A stretch of 38,483 nucleotides of DNA. Source: a virus. The first letter of the stretch is position 1. Every line of letters begins with the position of its first letter. The notes below the pieces were generated by a model. That model saw only the letters and a program-made list of their open reading frames with translations. It was not told where the DNA came from and did no database searches. Made by a program: the position numbers and the translations under genes. Where the stretch lies: positions 1 through 38,483 of IMG/VR virus record IMGVR_UViG_3300046010_011274. One strand, written 5' to 3'. Shown here in pieces: positions 28,457 to 36,902 of the stretch.

Positions 28457-28638
28457 TAAATGCTAACGAAAATCTGAAAATTCTTATGCGAAAGAACGGT
28501 TTCGAGGTTCACGACGAACTCTTCGATTTCGCAGATATCGTGATTAAAAACTGTATCAATATCATCAGAAAAGAAGAATCACCATCCGATGCCATCGATA
28601 TGATAAAAAGTCATTTCGGAATTAAATATAATGTATAA
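28453..28638 (+). CDS. Hypothetical protein (61 aa)
   Basis: Unrecognised helical protein. Uses a GTG start in a GTGA overlap with the YopX stop, the same coupling seen throughout the operon. Confidence 0.55.
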   Translation: MINANENLKILMRKNGFEVHDELFDFADIVIKNCINIIRKEESPSDAIDMIKSHFGIKYNV

Positions 28639-28822
28639 ATCGATCAGAATGAAAAATCAATTTGAAGGACTCTCTACGGAAGAGGTTAAACGGATATTCT
28701 TGGAGGAGCTTATGAAAGAAATTGATCCCGAAATATTAGAAAAATATAAACGAGAATATGCAAAAACCTTGGCAGGACTCACCGCCCACTATAAGAAAAA
28801 AATATGCAAATTGAAGGACTAA
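28631..28822 (+). CDS. Hypothetical protein (63 aa)
   Basis: Unrecognised; charged helical protein (LSTEEVKRIFLEELMKEIDP). Overlaps both neighbours; an alternative start is the ATG at 28649. Confidence 0.55.
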   Translation: MYKSIRMKNQFEGLSTEEVKRIFLEELMKEIDPEILEKYKREYAKTLAGLTAHYKKKICKLKD

Positions 28823-29052
28823 TTATCAAAGAAACGGAAAAGGCATTTCTGATGCAACTCGACAAGGAGCATACCGAATGGTTCCCTAAATCGCAAATGA
28901 CAGATATTCGAACGGGACGTTGCGATCAAGAAATCGTTTTCGTTATACCCGATTGGTTGGCAGAAAAGAAGTTCGATGATTTTACTGATTATGAAGAAGA
29001 TGATGCCTATGAGATGGACTATATAATCGGAACTTATTTCGATCAATGTTGA
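28804..29052 (+). CDS. Hypothetical acidic protein (82 aa)
   Basis: Unrecognised. MQIEGLIIKETEKAFLMQLD and TEWFPKSQM resemble small phage proteins of unknown function (a short beta motif ending in W-P-S). Last gene of the clamp-loader operon. Confidence 0.6.
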   Translation: MQIEGLIIKETEKAFLMQLDKEHTEWFPKSQMTDIRTGRCDQEIVFVIPDWLAEKKFDDFTDYEEDDAYEMDYIIGTYFDQC

Positions 29053-29077
29053 CATAGTTTGAAAGAAAAATAAAAAA

Positions 29078-29085
29078 GATAAGTA
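29078..29085 (+). promoter_or_regulatory. Late promoter-like box GATAAGTA
   Basis: GATAAGTA, one base from GATAAATA, 12 nt before the ATG at 29098. Confidence 0.45.
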
Positions 29086-29097
29086 TGTACTCAGTAT

Positions 29098-30825
29098 ATG
29101 AAAAAGTTTATTCTTACTGTGTTGGCGGTTTTTTACTCATTAACTTCCTGTTTTGCAACAAACGGGTTAGATAACGTATTAAACCAGTATTATTCGCAAA
29201 ATAAAATTGCAGTTAAAAATACTAAAATAGATGATTATGGAATGGCTCGACGTTTATATGTCGATTTGGCAGGACGAATCCCAACCACAGACGAATTAAA
29301 GGCATATGTTTTAAGCCAATCACCTAATAAGAAAACTCAACTGGTAGATAAACTTCTAAACACAGAAGATTACGTTAATAATTTCTACAATTTCATGGCG
29401 GATATGTATAGAATTCGCCCTGATCGTCTCTCTGATAGTATAGGTCAATTAAAATCCTATCCATACATTCAATATATCAGAGACTCTCTACGTTCTGATA
29501 AACCGTACTCGACTATGGTATCAGAAATGTTGACCGCAGAAGGTCGTATCACCGAAAATCCTGCCGCAGGTTATCTTCTACGTGATAACGGGATGGCACT
29601 AGACAATCTTGCCACATCCGTTCAGTTGTTTCTAGGTAAAAACATTGCATGTGCTCAATGCCACGATGATCCCTTTCAGGACTATGGCCAAAAACAATAC
29701 TATGAATTGTTTGCATTCTTCGGTTCGCAGGAGAATAGAATAAACGTCAAGGATTATCGTGACATTCAATCTCGAATAGATGGTGAAATTAAGAAAATAA
29801 CGGGTAAAGATCGTATCGATAATAATGCCCGTCAATTGATTTCAGCTAATTTGTATAGCATATCCGATAATGCGAAAAAAGAAGCAAAACTTCCTCATGA
29901 CTATCAATATGACGATGCAAAACCTAATGAAGTAGTAGCACCAGTATCTTTAGATGGTAAAGTTAAAAATGTCAAAGATGATAAAAGAGAAGCATTCACT
30001 AAATGGATCATTTCAAAACCTGATTTCGAATATGCTATAGTCAATCGTGTATGGAAAGAATTGATCGGCGTTCCCCTCGTAGCACCCTTGGATAATTTCG
30101 ACACTAACAGTGTCAGTGAAAAAGCTGTCATACATTATCTTGGAGATTATTTTAAAACAAACAAGCACTCACTTAAGGCACTGATTAGACATATTGTTGA
30201 TTCAGAATTCTATTCGAGAGTCGGCTTCAATGCATCTGAAAGTGATTATAAATTTCAATCACCTCTTATAAAAAGACTGTCCTATGCCCAAATATGGGAC
30301 AGCATCCTAACATTGGTTCTTGATGATCCTAACTATACGAGAATAAATTTCCAAGAATACAGTCAATTATTCGCTATCGATTTCGAGGAAATCACGGGCC
30401 AAGCCATATTAGATAGAGTTGATAAACTTAGATCATACGAGAAAGATATGAATGGTAAGTTCCTCAAATATAAGAATATCGATTTGGTAAGATCAAGCTT
30501 CCTTCTTAACAGATCAGGCTATACAAGTCTTTTCATTAAGGAATTCGGTGCATCTGACCGTGTGTTGATCGATTCAACCGATGATCAAGGTAGCATCTCA
30601 CAAGTCCTCATCCTTATGAACTCTCCCCTTCATGAACTAATAACATCTAAAGAGAGTCAATTAATGCAATCGTATCAGAAAGAAAATAAAAACAAAGAAG
30701 TAGTCTTCGTATCCGTTTTAGGAAGACTACCTACAATGAGTGAGAAGTCTCTTATTGCATCCGCCGATGTGGTTGATTTAACTTGGGCATTGATGAATAC
30801 CCGCGAATTCCTCTTTAGAAAATAA
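29098..30825 (+). CDS. DUF1549/DUF1553 (PSD1-type) exported protein
   Basis: 575 residues. Signal sequence MKKFILTVLAVFYSLTSCFA, possibly a lipobox (LTSC). DUF1549: ARRLYVDLAGRIPTTDELKAY at about 50-70, ending in IACAQCHDDPF with a CxxCH (185-189) as in the family. DUF1553: FTKWIISKPDFEYAIVNRVW through LKALIRHIVDSEFYSR. These proteins are near-exclusive to planctomycetes, verrucomicrobia and relatives and pair with DUF1501; they are linked to polysaccharide or sulfated substrate use, with unproven chemistry. This copy is shorter than typical cellular ones. Confidence 0.9.
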   Translation: MKKFILTVLAVFYSLTSCFATNGLDNVLNQYYSQNKIAVKNTKIDDYGMARRLYVDLAGRIPTTDELKAYVLSQSPNKKTQLVDKLLNTEDYVNNFYNFMADMYRIRPDRLSDSIGQLKSYPYIQYIRDSLRSDKPYSTMVSEMLTAEGRITENPAAGYLLRDNGMALDNLATSVQLFLGKNIACAQCHDDPFQDYGQKQYYELFAFFGSQENRINVKDYRDIQSRIDGEIKKITGKDRIDNNARQLISANLYSISDNAKKEAKLPHDYQYDDAKPNEVVAPVSLDGKVKNVKDDKREAFTKWIISKPDFEYAIVNRVWKELIGVPLVAPLDNFDTNSVSEKAVIHYLGDYFKTNKHSLKALIRHIVDSEFYSRVGFNASESDYKFQSPLIKRLSYAQIWDSILTLVLDDPNYTRINFQEYSQLFAIDFEEITGQAILDRVDKLRSYEKDMNGKFLKYKNIDLVRSSFLLNRSGYTSLFIKEFGASDRVLIDSTDDQGSISQVLILMNSPLHELITSKESQLMQSYQKENKNKEVVFVSVLGRLPTMSEKSLIASADVVDLTWALMNTREFLFRK

Positions 30826-30829
30826 TCAT

Positions 30830-32095
30830 ATGAAAAACGCAAATAACAATGATATCTCTCGTCGCAACTTTATAGAAAAATTAGCATATGGGACTCTCGG
30901 AGTTTCTATTATGCAACCTTTTTCTTCTGCTGCCGAGAATCCAACATCAAAATTCGGTAAAGCGAAAAGAATAATTTATCTTTTCCTTAACGGTGGAGCA
31001 TCGCATTTAGACACATTCGACCCGAAGACCAATCCAGAAACGAGCACCGGAATTAAAGGGATAAGAACTACTGGCGACTTCGAGATAACAGAACACTTTC
31101 CTAAACTTGCACAGCATGGAAAAAACTTCTCTATTGTAAGATCGATGACATCCCAGACTGGTGCTCATGCTCAAGGTCAGTATCTTGTCCGTTCTTCCTA
31201 TCCTAAGAATAGTCTCACTCTTCACCCTACTATGGGCGCATTGTCATATTGGTTGTTGGGTAAACAACACGGAAGCATTCCAGATAATATCCTTATATCA
31301 GGTGATACCGATCATTCTAAAGGTGGATATCTCGATAAGAAATTCTACCCTCTATCGATTGTAAATCCTACAGAAGGGCTACGTTATGGAAAATCATCTG
31401 TATCCGACTCAGTCTTCACGAAGAGAATGCAGATATTGAATAGTCTTAATAGTAGTGGATTCGGTCAACAAAACAAATCGGCAGATGTCTCCTCTTATAA
31501 TACTTTCTACGATGAGACTTTGAAGCTTATGAGTAGTTCTGACTTGGACCTTTTCGACTTGAATAAAGAGGATAAAGAAACAAGAGAACGTTATGGGATG
31601 AATCAGTTGGGACAAGGGTTGTTGCTCGCCAAGAGATTGATTAAAAATAATGTCCGTTTTGTGGAAGTTGATAACGGTGGATATGACATGCACGTTGATA
31701 TCAACGATAGAATGGCAGATAAAGCATTGGAATTGGATACGGCACTAGCCGCATTATTTGATGATCTTGAATCGGAAGGATTGATTAAAGACACTTTAGT
31801 CGTCATTGCAACGGAATTCGGTAGAACACCCACGGTAAACGTCAATCAAGGAAGAGATCATTCACCTGGCGCATTCAGTTGTGTTATTGGTGGTCTTGAT
31901 TTGGGCGGAAAGGTTATCGGAAAAACTGATGAAAAAGGTGCGAAAGTTGTTGACAGACCCGTTTCTATAGGCGAGTTTAATGCAACGATAGGACACCTTA
32001 TAGGGATCAAACATGATCATATTTGGACAAGTAATACGGGTCGTCCTTTCTCAACGGGAAATAACGGAAAACCGTTACCCGAGTTAATTTCATAA
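30830..32095 (+). CDS. DUF1501 exported protein
   Basis: 421 residues. The N-terminal SRRNFIEKLAYGTLG is a Tat-like signal. KRIIYLFLNGGASHLDTFDPK, HFPKLAQHGKNFSIVRSMT and TEFGRTPTVNVNQGRDHSPGAF are DUF1501 hallmarks; the family belongs to the alkaline-phosphatase/sulfatase-like fold with metal-ligand Asp and His residues. Follows the DUF1549 gene by 4 nt, the standard cellular pairing. Ends at a strong terminator. Probably exported with its partner to act at the host envelope. Confidence 0.92.
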   Translation: MKNANNNDISRRNFIEKLAYGTLGVSIMQPFSSAAENPTSKFGKAKRIIYLFLNGGASHLDTFDPKTNPETSTGIKGIRTTGDFEITEHFPKLAQHGKNFSIVRSMTSQTGAHAQGQYLVRSSYPKNSLTLHPTMGALSYWLLGKQHGSIPDNILISGDTDHSKGGYLDKKFYPLSIVNPTEGLRYGKSSVSDSVFTKRMQILNSLNSSGFGQQNKSADVSSYNTFYDETLKLMSSSDLDLFDLNKEDKETRERYGMNQLGQGLLLAKRLIKNNVRFVEVDNGGYDMHVDINDRMADKALELDTALAALFDDLESEGLIKDTLVVIATEFGRTPTVNVNQGRDHSPGAFSCVIGGLDLGGKVIGKTDEKGAKVVDRPVSIGEFNATIGHLIGIKHDHIWTSNTGRPFSTGNNGKPLPELIS

Positions 32096-32117
32096 TAAAA
32101 TAAAACATCAATCTTTG

Positions 32118-32156
32118 AAACCCACTGTTATATGTTTTAACAGTGGGTTTTATTTT
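32118..32156 (+). terminator. Intrinsic terminator
   Basis: AAACCCACTGTTA (32118-32130) pairs with TAACAGTGGGTTT (32138-32150), 13 bp, followed by a T-rich run. Ends the DUF1549/DUF1501 unit. Confidence 0.93.
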
Positions 32157-32164
32157 TTTGAAAC

Positions 32165-32172
32165 GATAAATA
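32165..32172 (+). promoter_or_regulatory. Late promoter box GATAAATA
   Basis: GATAAATA, 10 nt before the ATG at 32183. Confidence 0.6.
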
Positions 32173-32182
32173 TTAAAACATC

Positions 32183-33667
32183 ATGAGGTTTAGTAAATTT
32201 TTTAAATTGTTTGTGGAAGCATATCATCCCGTTGATAAAACGGTTTGGGGCGATGCATTGGAGAAATACGATGAACTGCGTATTGCCGTCGATTTGATGA
32301 AAGATATTAAATCGAAATTTCCTAGTCATGAGATTTACATCGTGGGAGGTGTACCCCGAGATTTGATGATGGGCGCAGAGATCGATGATGTTGACCTTGC
32401 GACTAACATTCCATTCTCTTCACTTGCAAGACATTTTCAGGTAAGAAACATCAGTAAGAACGATTCCCAGCCAGTTTATGACATCGGGTTTGAGGGCGCA
32501 CATTTCGACCTTGCTGCTTTCCGTGCAGATAGCCAAGAAGAGGGGGATGGTCGCCAAAACAATGTATCCACGGAAGTTGATAGCTTTGAAATCGATACCA
32601 GACGTAGAGATATAACTCTAGGATCGCTCGGATTGACCGAAGAAGGTGTTATCGTTGATTATCAGGGCGGGTTAGAGGATATCAAGAATAAGTTGATACG
32701 TGCTGTTGGTGATGCAAAAACCAGATTTAAAGAAGATGCCACTCGAATTCTTAGGGTTTTTCGGTTCGCGGCAAAGATGGATTTTGATATCGACCCTGCG
32801 ACTGAAAAGGCAGCAGTTGAACTTAAACATTTACTTCAGAACCCTAAATTGATTTCCCAAGAAAGTATTGCAAAGGAATTCTATAAGATAGCAAAGTCGG
32901 GGCCAGCATTGGCTAATTTCTTAATCAAGTTGCAGAACACTGGTATACTTCATGACATTCTTCCTGAATTTACTGCTATGGAAGGGATGACTCATAATCC
33001 TAAACATCACCCAGAAGGTGGATCGACGGTGTTAGGTCATATATTGGAATGTCTTAAAGTATCCCCGTATAAAGACCCTGTTATTAACTTGGCTGTTCTT
33101 TTCCATGATTTCGGCAAGGCTGTTACTCGTGGTGAGAAAAATGGTCATTCTACATATTATGGTCATGAGAGTGCAGGTATCCCTGTCGTAGAAAAAATAT
33201 TCAAAAGACTGAAATTTAATGAACTAGGGCCACAGGATAAAAAGTATATTTTGGATGCTGTAGGTAAACACATGTTGGTTCACCAATTGGATAACCTCAA
33301 CATAAAAACCCTTTCTAAACTTATACTAGACCCTTCTTGGGAAGTTGTTAAGGCGACTTCATACTGTGATGAAGGTTCAAGGGGTTCGCCTCTATTTCAG
33401 CCAGAAGAATTCTGGAAAAAAATCGAGAGGGCCGAGAGTAAGGTGAAAAGCTTGGGCGGCGATAAAGATGAACTACGTCTAAAGATTAAAAAATATTTGG
33501 ACGGAAATAGATTACTACAGTGGTTTCCTTCTCTGATGCAGAACAGGACGATCATTAAAGATGTAATGCAAGCAGGTCAAGATTATATCTTAAACCAACT
33601 TGATTCGGGGAGAAGTCCAGACGAAGAAGAGATAAAGAATATCCTTAGAGATCAATTTAAATTGTAA
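32183..33667 (+). CDS. cca: CCA-adding tRNA nucleotidyltransferase with HD domain
   Basis: 494 residues. Class II CCA/poly(A) head: YIVGGVPRDLMMG (52-64) with IDDVDLATN (catalytic D69, D71), then RRDITLGSLG and FKEDATRILRVFRFAAKM (the RNA- and nucleotide-binding motifs). An HD phosphohydrolase domain follows (H285, VLFHDFGKA with H308-D309), as in many bacterial enzymes. Should rebuild CCA ends, needed here because several phage tRNA genes lack CCA. Annotation as a poly(A) polymerase is the alternative. Confidence 0.88.
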   Translation: MRFSKFFKLFVEAYHPVDKTVWGDALEKYDELRIAVDLMKDIKSKFPSHEIYIVGGVPRDLMMGAEIDDVDLATNIPFSSLARHFQVRNISKNDSQPVYDIGFEGAHFDLAAFRADSQEEGDGRQNNVSTEVDSFEIDTRRRDITLGSLGLTEEGVIVDYQGGLEDIKNKLIRAVGDAKTRFKEDATRILRVFRFAAKMDFDIDPATEKAAVELKHLLQNPKLISQESIAKEFYKIAKSGPALANFLIKLQNTGILHDILPEFTAMEGMTHNPKHHPEGGSTVLGHILECLKVSPYKDPVINLAVLFHDFGKAVTRGEKNGHSTYYGHESAGIPVVEKIFKRLKFNELGPQDKKYILDAVGKHMLVHQLDNLNIKTLSKLILDPSWEVVKATSYCDEGSRGSPLFQPEEFWKKIERAESKVKSLGGDKDELRLKIKKYLDGNRLLQWFPSLMQNRTIIKDVMQAGQDYILNQLDSGRSPDEEEIKNILRDQFKL

Positions 33668-33672
33668 TATTA

Positions 33673-33680
33673 GATAAATA
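33673..33680 (+). promoter_or_regulatory. Late promoter box GATAAATA
   Basis: GATAAATA, 9 nt before the ATG at 33690. Confidence 0.6.
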
Positions 33681-33689
33681 ATTTACAAG

Positions 33690-35057
33690 ATGGCCAATAT
33701 TAAACCTTGCAGATTATCAACAATTTACGACTGTATACGGGGTCCACACTACTCGCTAAACAGTGAACAACCGGAACTATTAGGGGATTTATCTGAGCAT
33801 ATCGCGGAAACAATAGATGCTTTGTTGCTGACTGCAAACAGCGCAACGGACAAGCCTATTTACAGCGCAGTCAATCATGGGTCAGGCACTTACACACGAA
33901 GCGCGACCTGCTGGGGCAGGGAACTTGATCTGACGCCAATCAGCCCATGGAACTCGGACGGAGCGCACCAAAAAGCTGGAATAGCTGTCAGCCCAAGACA
34001 CGTCTTGTTTGCGACTCATTTTTTACCTGCCGTCAATTCGACGATTCGATTTGTGACGGCTGACAATACTGTTATCACGCGCACGATCACGGCATTTCAA
34101 AGCACGGCTCCAGATTTTACAATAGGTTTGTTAAGCGCGGACCTTCCACCGAGTATCGGCTTTGCTAGGGTGTTACCAACAAACGCTGACAGCTTTATGC
34201 CGTATCCAGGCATTCCACTTATGGCTACCGACCAAGAGGAGAAGCTACTTGTTGCGGAAATTGGAAGTATGGACGGAAGTGTTTGGTATGGCCGTGTTCC
34301 AACGGAGTCGCAACGCTTGAGCTTTTATGAGGCTTTTGTCGGTGGGGACAGCGGCTCGCAAACTTGTGTACCTGTTGATGGAAAACTGGTACTTTTCTCG
34401 TTGGTCGGTGCTGGTGCCGGAGGAGGGGCTAGAATATCGTCGTACATAGACAGTCTTAATACACTTATGACCAATTTGGGGGGCGGCTACCAACTCACTC
34501 AAGTTTCACTCAATGCCTTCACCGAATACGCAAATCCTCCCGCGCCTGTTTTGTCTCTGGATAGCAAGGGCGACGAGACGATAACAATCGAGTGGACAGG
34601 GGGACTCGCAGCAGAAATCTACGATGGTGAAAATGTTATTGCCGGACCCGTCTCAGGGCCAAGCCTCGAACTTGTCGGTCTGACCAACTTCCAGACTTAC
34701 AACCTAAAGGCTAAAGCCCGTGATGGACTCCTTAAAAGTGCCTTCTCAAACGAAATTACAACTTTCCCGTCTTACGGCCCAATCACTGTTCCAGCTAATA
34801 GCGAATCCGATCTAGTTACAAAGCCCCCTGGAGCGTGGACGCTTTTTGAGATTATTTGGGGATTGAATCCAGCTACAATGCCTTTCGGATTCCTAATTAC
34901 AACCGAAGACGCCACTGAAATATACACGTGGGTCGGAACCGAGTGGGAAGATGGCATACTTGGTGGTTCGGCACCTGATGTTGCAATCACCCAGAATTTT
35001 TTTGTTACGAACCCAACTTCGGAACAGTTGAGTTTTTGGAACGGGATAGAGCCTTAA
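33690..35057 (+). CDS. Trypsin-like protease domain plus fibronectin-III domain
   Basis: 455 residues. Residues 95-250 look like a trypsin-fold peptidase: GIAVSPRHVLFATH (H110), PDFTIGLLS (D142) and GGDSGSQ (S221), followed by SLVGAGAGGG. A fibronectin-III-like domain spans about 280-365 (APVLSLDSKG ... LKAKARDGLLKSAFSNE). No signal peptide. The base composition is clearly more GC-rich than the neighbours, with different codon use, so it looks recently acquired. Under a late promoter it may be a virion-attached adhesin or protease. Confidence 0.65.
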   Translation: MANIKPCRLSTIYDCIRGPHYSLNSEQPELLGDLSEHIAETIDALLLTANSATDKPIYSAVNHGSGTYTRSATCWGRELDLTPISPWNSDGAHQKAGIAVSPRHVLFATHFLPAVNSTIRFVTADNTVITRTITAFQSTAPDFTIGLLSADLPPSIGFARVLPTNADSFMPYPGIPLMATDQEEKLLVAEIGSMDGSVWYGRVPTESQRLSFYEAFVGGDSGSQTCVPVDGKLVLFSLVGAGAGGGARISSYIDSLNTLMTNLGGGYQLTQVSLNAFTEYANPPAPVLSLDSKGDETITIEWTGGLAAEIYDGENVIAGPVSGPSLELVGLTNFQTYNLKAKARDGLLKSAFSNEITTFPSYGPITVPANSESDLVTKPPGAWTLFEIIWGLNPATMPFGFLITTEDATEIYTWVGTEWEDGILGGSAPDVAITQNFFVTNPTSEQLSFWNGIEP

Positions 35058-35093
35058 AACCCTTTAACCTTGGCAAACTTTAAATATAATAGT

Positions 35094-35384
35094 ATGAAAT
35101 ATACTCCATGTAAATTACGATCCATCAATTCTCCTAAAAAAACAACCACTGTTGTTTCGTCGGGTCCACCCCAGACTCATCCAGACTATTTCCCCTTCCA
35201 AGTCGAAAGTTGTGACGGTCCAATAGTCTTATATCAATTTCAAGACCCAGTCTACAATATCACTACCCAAAAATGGTCGCTTGATTTCTTTTATACATGG
35301 TATAATGGTACTGTAGTCGAAAATGGCATTATACATACTTACGTTGGGAGTAACTATGCAGGAACTTTACCTTCATGTCCTTAA
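35094..35384 (+). CDS. Hypothetical protein, probably structural (96 aa)
   Basis: Unrecognised, beta-rich (MKYTPCKLRSINSPKKTTT ... IIHTYVGSNYAGTLPSC). A TATAAT box lies 3 nt before the ATG (35085-35090). Its location among late-promoter genes suggests a virion or fibre protein. Confidence 0.55.
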   Translation: MKYTPCKLRSINSPKKTTTVVSSGPPQTHPDYFPFQVESCDGPIVLYQFQDPVYNITTQKWSLDFFYTWYNGTVVENGIIHTYVGSNYAGTLPSCP

Positions 35385-35397
35385 TTTAAAAGACAGA

Positions 35398-35405
35398 GAT
35401 AAATA
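35398..35405 (+). promoter_or_regulatory. Late promoter box GATAAATA
   Basis: GATAAATA, 15 nt before the ATG at 35421; a second AATAAATA follows at 35407-35414. Confidence 0.55.
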
Positions 35406-35420
35406 GAATAAATAGAGGAT

Positions 35421-35735
35421 ATGAGACATCTTTATAACACCATCTGCACCACAAACAACGAGCGAAACACCGCAATCTTCGCTGAAATGGCCGCTGGAGG
35501 TATGGGGTTCGATGTCATCGCAGATACTAACGAACATATTGGAAATTACTATGTTTTAGTCCCACTAACAACATCTAGGGTCTTATCTGCTGGATATTAC
35601 AGATCGACAGAGGTTGGGGGATATTCTGGAGGGAATTTATCGACAGTTAACCTACCCGCAGGTGTTCCTATTGCTGGCGATTTTACTAGCATCAGACTTG
35701 TGTCGGGTAACATGCTTGCATATTTCATGTATTAA
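35421..35735 (+). CDS. Hypothetical, probably virion-surface protein (104 aa)
   Basis: Unrecognised. NLPAGVPIAGDFTSIRLVSG near the end is typical of small beta-sandwich phage structural or decoration proteins. A GATAAATA late box precedes it. Confidence 0.55.
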   Translation: MRHLYNTICTTNNERNTAIFAEMAAGGMGFDVIADTNEHIGNYYVLVPLTTSRVLSAGYYRSTEVGGYSGGNLSTVNLPAGVPIAGDFTSIRLVSGNMLAYFMY

Positions 35736-35738
35736 ATT

Positions 35739-36062
35739 TCATGCTTTCTGCATGATATAGCAATATTGAGGGTAGCTATCGGAACCACCAGACCTTATTT
35801 TCATAAATGGGTATAAGACTTTATCTCCATCTTTTCTGAATAAAAAATATCCATCATGGATATCTTCTGTGTTCTCTAGATATCCGTCTACTCGGAAATT
35901 ATCTTTCACACATTTCTCTCTTATCGAAATCTCAGCCTTGATATTCGCCAATAAATCTGCCGAAACGGTGACAGACTTGCTCATTTTCGATAATTCAATA
36001 TCCTCCCACTGTGACAATGGTTTGCCGATTAATTCTTCTTTGATTTTTTTATTAAGTCTCAT
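35739..36062 (-). CDS. Hypothetical protein (107 aa)
   Basis: Unrecognised. A helical N-terminal half (MRLNKKIKEELIGKPLSQWE) and a beta C-terminal half. ATGA overlap with the upstream 3D-domain gene. Confidence 0.65.
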   Translation of the reverse strand: MRLNKKIKEELIGKPLSQWEDIELSKMSKSVTVSADLLANIKAEISIREKCVKDNFRVDGYLENTEDIHDGYFLFRKDGDKVLYPFMKIRSGGSDSYPQYCYIMQKA

Positions 36063-36526
36063 AATTTAACTTGGATTCTATTATACATTTCTCTACAGTG
36101 TTGATATTTCAAGCGTTGTTTTAGGATAGCTAAACTATCCGCATACGAGCCGAATTCTACAATTTCGGCATCTTCGAAAAATCTAACCCCCCATTTTCTC
36201 ATTGCGGATTTACTTGCAACATACACATCAACTGTTGGAATTATTGTGGATTCTGGTTTGATTAATCCCGATCCATAGTCTGACACCTCGTATACATTAC
36301 CTGCAAACTTAAGTTTGGTCCCAACTGGAAAAATAGACCAATCCGTTGCAATGGTATTTTCTTTTAAATTTGTCCCGATGGCAGTTTTCCTTCCATATTT
36401 TATATGGTCACTTTCTGAATGTGTGTATGCAGTGCATCGTATACTAGTCGGTGAATTTTTATTTCCAGAAACGCTGGAACAGTTGACGATGAAAAATGCA
36501 TATAATAATGTGAATAGAAGTCTCAT
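36059..36526 (-). CDS. 3D-domain lipoprotein
   Basis: 155 residues. Signal peptide MRLLFTLLYAFFIVNC with a lipobox-like end. CTAYTHSESDHIKYGRKTAIG, IFPVGTKLKFAGNVYEVSDYG and VDVYVASKSAMRKWG match the 3D (three-aspartate) double-psi beta-barrel related to MltA-type cell-wall enzymes. Probably acts on or binds peptidoglycan. Overlaps both neighbours by ATGA. Confidence 0.75.
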   Translation of the reverse strand: MRLLFTLLYAFFIVNCSSVSGNKNSPTSIRCTAYTHSESDHIKYGRKTAIGTNLKENTIATDWSIFPVGTKLKFAGNVYEVSDYGSGLIKPESTIIPTVDVYVASKSAMRKWGVRFFEDAEIVEFGSYADSLAILKQRLKYQHCREMYNRIQVKL

Positions 36527-36897
36527 GGTTTGAGTCTACCACTGAAAGTTCGTCTTGTCAAACGTTTTCTCTCAGGTTTTTCCAATTTCACATTGACGTT
36601 ATCTGCTAATATCATGATTCTCTCAAATAAGAAACAAAAGGCAGAAGATGCAAACGGTAGAGTCATAATATAGAAAATATGGGTTAGTCCTATAACCATA
36701 ATAAAATAACATAGGAGTCCATACCATAAACCTACATGCCACCCAGTACATGCGCTGCAATGAAAAAGTTTCTTCAAGAATGCTGATTTTTCCCAGAGAG
36801 GGCGAAGTTTTATTATGTCCATAATCTCCATATGGACGAAAGTTATCGTTACTCCCAGACATGCGAGAAATAATAAAATAAGGCTAACGATAGTCAT
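36523..36897 (-). CDS. DUF1360-like membrane protein (124 aa)
   Basis: Membrane segments at about 3-25 and 55-90 (VGLWYGLLCYFIMVIGLTHI and beyond). LFHCSACTGWHVGL fits the CxxCxG(F/W)xxG motif of DUF1360-type phage membrane proteins; function unknown. Basic C-terminus (RKRLTRRTFSGRLKP). Confidence 0.65.
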   Translation of the reverse strand: MTIVSLILLFLACLGVTITFVHMEIMDIIKLRPLWEKSAFLKKLFHCSACTGWHVGLWYGLLCYFIMVIGLTHIFYIMTLPFASSAFCFLFERIMILADNVNVKLEKPERKRLTRRTFSGRLKP

Positions 36898-36902
36898 ACC
36901 CC

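Noticed and set aside
28804-29092. Sigma70 promoter at TTGACA 29049 for the DUF1549 gene
   Set aside because: At 16-18 nt spacing the -10 position is only A-rich; the GATAAGTA box is the better candidate.
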